40,740 bases of DNA from Spirochaetota bacterium (GTDB lineage: Bacteria > Spirochaetota > B62-G9 > DRHN01), in contig JAFGTF010000107.1 in NCBI GenBank assembly GCA_016934265.1, positions 1 through 40,740 on the forward strand, given 5' to 3'. The notes beneath the pieces are model-generated. The model was not told the DNA's origin and ran no database searches. It saw nothing but the letters and a program-made list of their open reading frames with translations. Made by a program: the position numbers and the translations under genes. Each line of letters opens with the position of its first letter. The first letter of the stretch is position 1. Shown here piece after piece: positions 34,481 through 40,740 of the stretch.

Positions 34481-34602
34481 ATGTCCTCTTTTCCTCCCCC
34501 TATGGTAGCGATTTTCCTATGCTCCGGTCAAGGAATCGTGCAGCGGAGCGTGCCGTCGTCGCCACTGCACACGAGTATGAATATGGATATTCGGACGAAC
34601 AC

Positions 34603-34636
34603 AAAAAAATAATCCGGCACCGTATGCGGCGCCGGA
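34603..34636 (-). terminator. Strong rho-independent terminator of the radical SAM gene
   Basis: On the minus strand, TCCGGCGCCG, loop CATA and CGGTGCCGGA form a ten-pair stem with one G-U, followed directly by TTATTTTTTT, 11 bases after the stop. Confidence 0.85.
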
Positions 34637-34646
34637 GCGGACCGAA

Positions 34647-35870
34647 TCAGACGCTCCCCCACACCCCGCGTATCACCTCACCGCAGAACCTGCAGGTCCC
34701 CTCTTTCGTGATTTCATAGCGGGTTACGACGTATCCCTCTCTCTTCACCACGACCGCACCGCACCCCGGGCAGACGGTGTCCTGAGCGCCGGCTTCGGGA
34801 ATGTTTCCGAGATAGACGTACTTCATCCCCTCCCGTCCGGCGATCCTTCCCGCCTCCCGGAGGGTCTCGACGGGGGTAGGGAAAAGGTGGGTGAGCCTGT
34901 GCATCGGAAAGAACCGGGAGAAATGAAGCGGGTACTCTTCGAACCCCCGTTCACAGAGCCAATGGCACATGCGCGCGATCATATCAAGATCGTCCGTCCA
35001 TCCCGGTATGACGAGGTTCGTGATCTCGAACCATACGCCCTCCTCCCTGCAGGTCTCGATCGTGTTAAGAACGGGTCTCAGCCTCCCGGCATTGAGCCTC
35101 GAGTAGATCCCCTCTTCGAAGCTCTTTAGATCGATGTTCGCCGCATCGATATATTTGCAAAGCTCCTTCAGCGGCGTCTCGTTTATATACCCGTTCGTTA
35201 CCCATACGTTTTTGAGGCCCCGCTCCCGCGCAAGCCGTGCCGTGTCGAACATGTACTCGTAGAATGCGGTGGGCTCGGAGTAGGTATAGGCGACTGAAAG
35301 GCAGCCACCGGCGGTTGCGGCACGGACAACCTCCTGCGGGGGCAGGTCGTAGTTTTCCGTTTCCTCCGGCGACGACTGTGATATCGACCAGTTCTGGCAG
35401 TTTAGGCAGCGGAGGTTGCATCCCGCAGTGGCGATGGAGAATATCCGTGTTGCCGGGTAAAAGTGAAAAAGCGGTTTCTTTTCCATCGGATCGATGTGGA
35501 CCGCGCACGGGTTTCCGTAGGCGAGCGTGTAAAGCTTGCCGTCGAGGTATACCTTGTTCCTGCATATGCTCCTGTCTCCGGGCCGCAGCGTGCACTCGTT
35601 CGGGCATACGAGACATGTCACGTTCCTGCCCGTCTTTCTGTAGTGATAAGCCTCCTTAGACCAGCGCCACAACTTCTTCGGTGCCCTGTTCCGGAATACG
35701 GAGGATTCGGCCCGCTGGCGGTCGCCGGGCGCGAACCCGCACAGGCCGAAGGCGGCCGCGGCGCACGCGGCCGCGGCGCACGCGTCGAGCGAGGCCCGCA
35801 GGAAACCGCGCCTCGTGACGGTTTCTTCCCCCGCACGACCGGCGCATTCATTTTTTCGCCCCTTCTTCAT
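34647..35870 (-). CDS. amrS: AmmeMemoRadiSam radical SAM enzyme (AmrS) with Tat-type signal
   Basis: The 407-residue protein belongs to the AmrS group of PflA-like radical SAM enzymes. The cluster motif is CNLRCLNC (Cys151, Cys155, Cys158), preceded by an N-terminal four-Cys region (CLVCPNEC, about residues 86-93, then SICRNK) and ending with a zinc-ribbon-like CPGCG...CRFCG pair. The N-terminus has a twin-arginine-like signal TRRGFLRAS (Arg20, Arg21) and an Ala-rich hydrophobic stretch to about residue 46, followed by a Pro/Gly/Arg segment. Radical SAM enzymes are usually cytosolic, so export or membrane anchoring is unexpected. Partners MEMO and AMMECR1 are encoded as a fusion at 38633. The reaction is not established. 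Confidence 0.88.
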   Translation of the reverse strand: MKKGRKNECAGRAGEETVTRRGFLRASLDACAAAACAAAAFGLCGFAPGDRQRAESSVFRNRAPKKLWRWSKEAYHYRKTGRNVTCLVCPNECTLRPGDRSICRNKVYLDGKLYTLAYGNPCAVHIDPMEKKPLFHFYPATRIFSIATAGCNLRCLNCQNWSISQSSPEETENYDLPPQEVVRAATAGGCLSVAYTYSEPTAFYEYMFDTARLARERGLKNVWVTNGYINETPLKELCKYIDAANIDLKSFEEGIYSRLNAGRLRPVLNTIETCREEGVWFEITNLVIPGWTDDLDMIARMCHWLCERGFEEYPLHFSRFFPMHRLTHLFPTPVETLREAGRIAGREGMKYVYLGNIPEAGAQDTVCPGCGAVVVKREGYVVTRYEITKEGTCRFCGEVIRGVWGSV

Positions 35871-35931
35871 TCCCGGTTCCCCTGTTTGTATTACCGGCCG
35901 CCTCTTCTAAAATCCTACCCGCCATCCTTCA

Positions 35932-38103
35932 TCATGTCAACCGCCGTTGTATGCCCCTCTTGCCGGCGAGCACCACGATAAGGCCTGAGGCGGCAATACC
36001 GCCTGCTATTCCGCACACCTTAACGATTCCTAAAAGCGGTATCAGGATCGCTGTCACAAGGAGCGCGCCGAGACACGCCCCGAAGAGGTCCGCACTGTAG
36101 AGCGACGCCGCGGTAGGCGGCACCCCCCGAAAGTGCAGCTTCGCCGCCAGGGGGAATTCGGCCCCCACGAGAAACCCGATTGCAGCGGTCGTCAAAGGCA
36201 GCGCCACCTGAGTGCCGATGAAAAAAAGCCGGGCTGCGGTAACAGCCCTCAGTGCGAAGAGTAAAAGCGGCACGATTCCTGCGGCGGCGACCAAAAAAAG
36301 CAGTATGAGTACGAGCTGTCCGAATCCCGCGCGTTTAAGCCGTCTGTTCATCGTGAAGGACCCCGCGGCGAGACCGATCATGAACATCGTGACCAGCACG
36401 CCTATCATGTGGTACACGTATCCGTACAGGACCTGAAATCCGATGACGAGCACCATCTCGAGAGAGGCGCCCGTGAACCCGGTGGCGAACACCGCAAACG
36501 GAATCGGCTTGACCCTCGCAAGGTACGAAACAGTGAGGCCTGCAATCACGCCGATGAAGAGCAGGTAGTCGAACCTGAATTGCGAAAGCCAGAAACGCAG
36601 GTAGTAGTGATAAGACACGGGGAAAAAATCCCTGTTCACCGCGTAGTCCCCCGAGATCGCGTCACGTGCCATACGCACCCTGTCCTCCGACAGCTTCGCA
36701 GGCAGATAGTAGCGGTTGACCCACTGTGTTTTTACCCCCTTCGCCTCGATACGCCCCGCTATGTCGTAGGAAAGTTCAGCATCGGATGCGATAAGACGGT
36801 TCTTCTCCCCCGGGATCACGATGACGTGGTCGAAACTTCGCTCGAGCGTTCGGTAGACCGACCCGTTGAGCAGTTTCGCCTCCCGCGACAGGTAGTTCTC
36901 CTGGGAGCTTATGCCGATCGACAGGACGGCGTCTTCTCTCATCGCGCCCGCAACTTCATGGAAGAACTCGTCCGTGTAGAACCTGTTGAGCTGGGCCGTG
37001 GAGGGGTCCGGGAGGTCTATGATGACGACGTCGTACCAAGCGGGCGCCCGTTTCACGAAAAGCCGGGCATCCATTTCGATCGTTCTGATTCGTTCGTCTT
37101 CGAGGTTATCCGTATACCGTTTGCCGATCTCGATGATGAGCGGATCGAGCTCAATATAATCGATCCGTTCGGGTCCGTACTTCAGTATCTCCTTCGTGGT
37201 TCCGGAGACGCCGCCCGAAACGAGCAGCACGTTTTCCGGTCGGTCGTGCTGCGCCATCGCGTAGTGGACGGCCTCTTCGTTCGCGATCGTGTTGTGCGTG
37301 CTGAAGAGGACGACGCCGTTTTCGTAGAAGTTGAGCTGTTCTCCCGTTTTTGTGACGACGAGACTGCCGTATTTCGAATTCCGGTGATATACTACCTTCT
37401 GCCCGGGGTACTGCAGCGCGACCGTCCTCCCGTCGATATCGAGAATAAAGATCGCGGGGGAAAGAAAAAGAAGCGCCGCCGACAGGACCGTAAGCGGACG
37501 CATTTTTTCGATGCTCGAAAAGACCGCGGCGGCCGTGAGGTTGAGCGCGAGGCATAGATACAAAGCCTGCAGGTGGCCGGTGATATGTACGAGCAGGAAG
37601 CTGAATAAAAGGCCCCCGGCGATATCTCCGATATTGTCGATGAAATACACGCGGCCGATGGATCCTGGACCGCCCTGCGGCGCATAAACCGTGCAGAAGA
37701 GCGTCAGAAGGGCACCGGATACGAAGCAATAGGGGATAAGAAGCCCGAACGTAACGCAAAACGTCGAAAGCGGTGAGACTGCAGCTCCGGCCGTGAAGAG
37801 GGCGGCACGAAGCCCTCGTATGAATACGAGGACGAAGAACGGCATCACGGCGATCAGGATTTGACAGGCTATAAGGAGAGAGACGGGGTTTTTACTCCTC
37901 TCGCAGTATCGCCCCGCCCAGGCGCCCGCGCCGGTAAGAAAAAGCCAGACCGCAAGGATGACCCCGATGACGAGCTCGTTACCGCAGAAGACCGACAAGA
38001 GCTCCCTCATCACGACGAGCTGGGTTATGATGGACGATATCCCGAGCGCGCTTACTGAAACGACCAGCGCCCCTTTGTTCCTTGATACCTCTCTCGATTC
38101 CAT
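35932..38103 (-). CDS. Polytopic membrane protein with spermidine-synthase-like domain
   Basis: The 723-residue protein has three parts. An N-terminal membrane region (about residues 10-220, six or seven segments) comes first. A central domain resembling spermidine/spermine synthase methyltransferase-fold enzymes follows (about 235-490): VLLVSGGVSG (292-301), the acidic IELD strand end (Glu318, Asp320), IIDLPDPSTAQLNRFYTDEF (361-380). A C-terminal membrane region (about 515-715, six or seven segments) ends the protein. The nucleotide-loop motif GGGDGG of true aminopropyltransferases is degenerate here (SGGVSG), so polyamine synthesis is doubtful. Fused membrane-spermidine-synthase proteins often neighbour AmmeMemoRadiSam genes; it lies 61 bases upstream of amrS on the same strand. 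ATG 38103 has only a weak site. Confidence 0.85.
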   Translation of the reverse strand: MESREVSRNKGALVVSVSALGISSIITQLVVMRELLSVFCGNELVIGVILAVWLFLTGAGAWAGRYCERSKNPVSLLIACQILIAVMPFFVLVFIRGLRAALFTAGAAVSPLSTFCVTFGLLIPYCFVSGALLTLFCTVYAPQGGPGSIGRVYFIDNIGDIAGGLLFSFLLVHITGHLQALYLCLALNLTAAAVFSSIEKMRPLTVLSAALLFLSPAIFILDIDGRTVALQYPGQKVVYHRNSKYGSLVVTKTGEQLNFYENGVVLFSTHNTIANEEAVHYAMAQHDRPENVLLVSGGVSGTTKEILKYGPERIDYIELDPLIIEIGKRYTDNLEDERIRTIEMDARLFVKRAPAWYDVVIIDLPDPSTAQLNRFYTDEFFHEVAGAMREDAVLSIGISSQENYLSREAKLLNGSVYRTLERSFDHVIVIPGEKNRLIASDAELSYDIAGRIEAKGVKTQWVNRYYLPAKLSEDRVRMARDAISGDYAVNRDFFPVSYHYYLRFWLSQFRFDYLLFIGVIAGLTVSYLARVKPIPFAVFATGFTGASLEMVLVIGFQVLYGYVYHMIGVLVTMFMIGLAAGSFTMNRRLKRAGFGQLVLILLFLVAAAGIVPLLLFALRAVTAARLFFIGTQVALPLTTAAIGFLVGAEFPLAAKLHFRGVPPTAASLYSADLFGACLGALLVTAILIPLLGIVKVCGIAGGIAASGLIVVLAGKRGIQRRLT

Positions 38104-38315
38104 TCTTTATCCCGCCGGTTTCTTCCATGCAGGCTTCGCTTCCGCACCGCATTATAATACTAGATGCGGTCCGTTTCCCTGTCAAGCGATATGGATATAG
38201 CCTGAACTATCTCAAGAATGCGGTGCATCGTATCGCTTTTACTAGTACTCGGCGCCCCGGTGCCGGTGTATATTCAAAGAGGGGAATAAAATCAGGTTCT
38301 TCTCCAAAATAGTTG

Positions 38316-38490
38316 CAATAAATTATGGGAATAGTAACCATGACTGTGTCATTAATACGAGGCGTAAGACAACATCATCCGATGTTGTCTTTACTGCAGA
38401 GGGCAAAAGTCGCCTATGGCTCATATCGAGACTTTATGCCTCAATCAACGAAGTTATCTCTTAAGACAGTCATTTATTGTCCTTTTTTTA
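38316..38490 (+). ncRNA. Candidate structured RNA in the divergent gap before the MEMO-AMMECR1 gene
   Basis: Several nested complementary segments occur in order. CAATAA (38316-) pairs with TTATTG (-38479). ATGACTGT (38340-38347) pairs with ACAGTCAT (38466-38473). GAGGCGTAA (38359-38367) pairs with TTATGCCTC (38434-38442, one G-U). Inside lies a perfect hairpin GACAACATC / GATGTTGTC (38368-38389; 11 pairs if AA/TT are included). A run of seven T (38483-38489) follows the outer stem. Nested long-range pairing plus a T-run is what a small independent RNA or leader element looks like. I do not recognise it as 6S, SRP, RNase P or tmRNA. No protein-coding frame fits. The strand is chosen from the T-run; a promoter is not clear. 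Confidence 0.4.
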
Positions 38491-38502
38491 GATCGGCTCC
38501 AT

Positions 38503-38539
38503 GACATGGTATGAACGTCTCGGCCGCTCATGCCATGTC
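38503..38539 (+). repeat. Second stem-loop before the MEMO-AMMECR1 gene
   Basis: GACATGGTATGA and TCATGCCATGTC form a 12-pair stem (one G-U) with a 13-base loop, 13 bases after the T-run of the candidate RNA. It ends 93 bases before the ATG at 38633. It could be a second hairpin of the same element or a leader structure. Confidence 0.45.
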
Positions 38540-38632
38540 TTGCAGAAAGAGATTATGATCATTTATAGCTATGATTATAGTTAATAAGTACTTTCATTAT
38601 ATTTTTGCACTTAAATCGGAAAAGAACATAAA

Positions 38633-40180
38633 ATGAAAATCGAACGTTTCTACCGGATAGCCGCCTGCCTTCTTTTGTCTGCGACGACTTTCTTTCCCGC
38701 CGCAATCCGTGCAGGCAACGACGTTTCGTTCCGTGATCCCGCGGTTGCGGGGACTTTCTACCCGTCCGATCCCGTAGCGCTCGAAGCGCTCGTAGACGGG
38801 TATCTGAAACTAGCCGCCCGCATATGCGTACCGCCGAAGGAACGAAAAGAGGTGGTCATGCTTCTCGCGCCGCACGCAGGCTACGAGTTTTCGGGGCTCA
38901 CCGCCGCCTGCGCCTTCTTTTCGCTCGAAGGCGCGGATTACGACACGGTGGTCCTTCTCGGCTGCCCGCACAAAATCGGGGTAAAAGGTGCCGCCGTTTT
39001 CTGCGGAAAGGGGTTTCGCATGCCATGGGGCAGTGTGCCGGTGGACGGCGTGCTAGCGAGGGCCGTTGTCGACGCCTCTGCCGTAATCACCGACGACCCT
39101 CGCCCGCATCTGCCGGAGCATTCTCTCGAGGTCGAGCTCCCCTTCCTCTCCCGAGTCCTTGACGGCTACTCGATAGTTCCCGTGCTCGTTTCGGGAGACC
39201 GTCATACGCTCGAGCTCGTGGCGCAGGGGATCGTCGATGCGCTTCGAAAAAGCCGGGGCGGCACGAACGGCGTGCTCTTCGTCGTATCCACGGATCTTTC
39301 CCACTACCCCAGAAAGCGCGACGCGGAAAAAGGCGACCGGGAGATGCTCGAGGCGTTCTGCACCCTTGACGCGGAGGCTTTAGTGTCGAAAGACAAAGAG
39401 ATCATGAGACGGAATGCCGAGGGGCTTTTATGCACCATGTGCGGCCTTGATGCAGCCTATGTGGGAATACGAATCGCGAACATGATCGGAGGGGAGAAGG
39501 CCTACGTGGCGCACATGAGCACGAGCGCGGATGCGAAGGTCCCGGGTGTTTCTGCGGAGAAGACGGTCGGGTACGGCGCTGTAGTGGTAACGGGCAGAAG
39601 AAAACCGCTCGTCTCGAGGTTCGACCCCCTAAAGCCCGACGAGGGGAAGTACCTCCTCGATCTCGCGCGTCGTACGCTCGAAGAGTATCTGAAATGCGGG
39701 AAGGTCGTCGATCCCGATATTCCCGCCGAGTACGCCCCGCATCTTGACGAACGAAGAGGGCTTTTCGTCACCCTCTACCGGCAGGGCGCGCTGCGCGGGT
39801 GCATCGGGTGTCACATGTCGTCTCTTCCGCTTCACAAGGCGGTACAGCTCATGACGCTCGAGAGCGCGCTGCACGACCCGAGGTTTTCTCCTCTTCGTTC
39901 CGAAGAGCTCGACGGCATACGGATCGAGCTGTCCGTGTATCTCACGCATGTCGAGCCGATCTCGTCTGCAGGTGAGTACGTACCCGGAACGCACGGCATC
40001 ATACTGACGAATAAAGACAGGTCCGCCACGTTCCTTCCGCAGGTCCCGATAGAGCAGGGGTGGGACAGGAAGGAAACGCTTCGGCAGCTCTCAGTCAAGG
40101 CGGGGCTGCCCCCTGACGCATGGAAGGAAAAAGATACGGCGTTCAGCGTCTACGAGACGCAGATCTTCAGCGAGCGATGA
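38633..40180 (+). CDS. MEMO-AMMECR1 fusion protein with signal peptide (AmrB-AmrA)
   Basis: The 515-residue protein fuses two AmmeMemoRadiSam partners. The MEMO domain (about residues 33-322) has AGTFYP, His81 in APHAGYEFSG, His163 in EHSLEVELPF, His224 in STDLSHY and Cys270 in CTMCGLDA, which match the MEMO metal-site pattern. The AMMECR1 domain (about 335-513) has GLFVTLYRQGALRGCIGC (377-393). The two are often separate genes. A Sec signal peptide (MKIERFYR, hydrophobic core to about residue 25, probable cleavage after IRA) predicts export, paralleling the Tat-like signal on amrS. Gene and fusion are transcribed divergently from the membrane synthase-like gene. The Shine-Dalgarno is weak (GGAAAAG). 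The biochemical role of the system is unknown. Confidence 0.92.
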   Translation: MKIERFYRIAACLLLSATTFFPAAIRAGNDVSFRDPAVAGTFYPSDPVALEALVDGYLKLAARICVPPKERKEVVMLLAPHAGYEFSGLTAACAFFSLEGADYDTVVLLGCPHKIGVKGAAVFCGKGFRMPWGSVPVDGVLARAVVDASAVITDDPRPHLPEHSLEVELPFLSRVLDGYSIVPVLVSGDRHTLELVAQGIVDALRKSRGGTNGVLFVVSTDLSHYPRKRDAEKGDREMLEAFCTLDAEALVSKDKEIMRRNAEGLLCTMCGLDAAYVGIRIANMIGGEKAYVAHMSTSADAKVPGVSAEKTVGYGAVVVTGRRKPLVSRFDPLKPDEGKYLLDLARRTLEEYLKCGKVVDPDIPAEYAPHLDERRGLFVTLYRQGALRGCIGCHMSSLPLHKAVQLMTLESALHDPRFSPLRSEELDGIRIELSVYLTHVEPISSAGEYVPGTHGIILTNKDRSATFLPQVPIEQGWDRKETLRQLSVKAGLPPDAWKEKDTAFSVYETQIFSER

Positions 40181-40565
40181 CGGTACCGTTTTTTACACGA
40201 ATACTTCGCGTAAAAAAAAGCCCCGCTAGAAAGATTACCTCAGTGTGCGAAACGCTCGATGCGAACCGGTTCATGTTCAACGGATCGTACCAGGCGGACT
40301 CCTCAGGGAGCGCCATGATGAGCGAGCAGTGTGCGGTTCTAACCGTCGGGACCGCCGCGATGATCTGAAGTGTGCGCGGAAGAGCCGAATAGGGCGTCAT
40401 GATGTCGGAAATCTCGACCGCGACCCCTGTCCTACCCCCACCCCATACCGGCCATGATCGCGCCGTGGATATTCTCTATCAACGAGCCAATACGCGTTCT
40501 GATCCCCGCCGTCCGGACGATTTCAAACCGATCGACTCGGCGTATGCAGACAGTACGGCGGCACG
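40167..40565 (-). pseudogene. Decayed unrecognised gene with a G-run frameshift
   Basis: On the minus strand one frame encodes RRVDRFEIVRTAGIRTRIGS, then LIENIHGAIMAGMGWG, and hits a stop at 40432. A second frame continues with RTGVAVEISDIMTPYSALPR, TLQIIAAVPTVRTAHCSLIM and ALPEESAWYDPLNMNRFASS before running into the terminator and stopping at 40167. Removing one G from the five-G run at about 40436-40440 joins them. Codon choice (ATC, GTC, GCG, CTC) matches the neighbouring genes. There is no plausible start: upstream sequence is AT-rich non-coding. I do not recognise the family. It overlaps the MEMO-AMMECR1 3' end and its terminator, consistent with an old deletion junction. Plus-strand frames here also look partly protein-like, so the strand is not certain. 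Confidence 0.35.
40189..40217. terminator. Bidirectional terminator after the MEMO-AMMECR1 gene
   Basis: TTTTTTACACG, a seven-base loop and CGCGTAAAAAA form an 11-pair stem with one wobble, nine bases past the stop. A-rich and T-rich ends make it usable on either strand, although the plus-strand 3' T-run is absent. Confidence 0.5.
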
Positions 40566-40680
40566 GGTTGTCGCACGCGGTATCGACTGGTGGTTTCTTC
40601 TGGGTTGCTTGCGAACAGGTTTTTTTACGGATCGAGGATCTTTTATTTTCTATCGTTGAGTTAGCTCTAAAAACTAAGGT

Positions 40681-40735
40681 TTTCAAACACAAAGATCTTA
40701 CGTTGACTCGTATAATTCAATGATCTTTGTTTGAA
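40681..40735. repeat. Inverted repeat at the right window edge
   Basis: TTCAAACACAAAGATC (from 40682) and GATCTTTGTTTGAA (40722-40735) are inverted copies differing by a two-base insertion; the inner nine bases (ACAAAGATC / GATCTTTGT) are perfect. The 24 bases between contain TTGACT and TATAAT, too close together for a promoter pair. Its continuation outside the window is unknown. Confidence 0.4.
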
Positions 40736-40740
40736 TACCA

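Noticed and set aside
36409-37557. Long plus-strand open frame (382 codons)
   Set aside because: It is fully antisense to the membrane synthase-like gene, its composition is His/Arg/Val-rich with no motif, and the minus-strand gene has clear domains.
1-40740. CRISPR arrays, tRNA or rRNA genes, insertion sequences with transposase
   Set aside because: I saw no direct-repeat arrays, no cloverleaf with a CCA-type 3' end, and no transposase or integrase motifs.

Overview
The window reads as accessory and housekeeping chromosome from a strictly or facultatively anaerobic, double-membrane bacterium. The grounds are Sec, Tat-like and lipoprotein export signals, periplasmic-binding-protein transporters, a corrinoid methyltransferase and an AmmeMemoRadiSam locus. 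Lipoprotein signals and a PilZ-like N-terminus at the left edge would fit Spirochaetota, but that is an inference; I see no rRNA, tRNA or other marker that fixes the phylum.

Layout. 1-2441: a broken small membrane-protein gene, an unrecognised lipoprotein gene, and a gap holding the 3' remnant of a cyclase gene whose intact relative lies at 15.7-16.4 kb. 2442-10523 (minus strand): an apparent eight-gene operon in the order livG-livF-livH-livM-livK-phosphotriesterase-like hydrolase-corrinoid protein-MttB-family methyltransferase. 10710-12261 (minus): a triosephosphate-isomerase paralogue and a GntR/HutC regulator. 12418-15091 (plus): a HisC-like aminotransferase and an FGGY carbohydrate kinase. 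A near-identical 15-bp operator-like sequence lies in the promoter of the eight-gene operon and between the regulator and the aminotransferase. These 12 genes therefore look like one regulon for uptake, demethylation and carbon-skeleton breakdown of an unidentified methylated amine compound.

15743-20839 (minus): a cyclase-family gene, a MoxR/DUF58/DUF4129 operon (the DUF58 frame is broken at a G-run) and a universal stress protein. 21072-24284 (minus): a TRAP transporter (dctP, dctQ, dctM). 25408-29778 (plus): a choline-kinase-like phosphotransferase, a second GntR regulator, a second HisC-like aminotransferase of the same length as the first, and a transaldolase-family protein. This parallels the first module and may serve a related substrate.

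30257-32502 (minus): an amino-acid permease translationally coupled to a metallo-beta-lactamase-fold hydrolase. 32837-34480 (minus): nadE. 34647-40180: an AmmeMemoRadiSam locus, made of a radical SAM enzyme with a twin-arginine signal, a large membrane protein with a spermidine-synthase-like domain, and a divergent MEMO-AMMECR1 fusion with a Sec signal peptide. The divergent gap holds a strongly foldable stretch ending in a T-run, a candidate structured RNA. The right edge carries a decayed gene on the minus strand and an inverted repeat.

Recurring themes are paired catabolic modules controlled by GntR regulators, and gene decay: a cyclase remnant, G-run frameshifts at about 18.27 and 40.44 kb, and broken frames at both edges. 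Some G-run breaks could be assembly errors.
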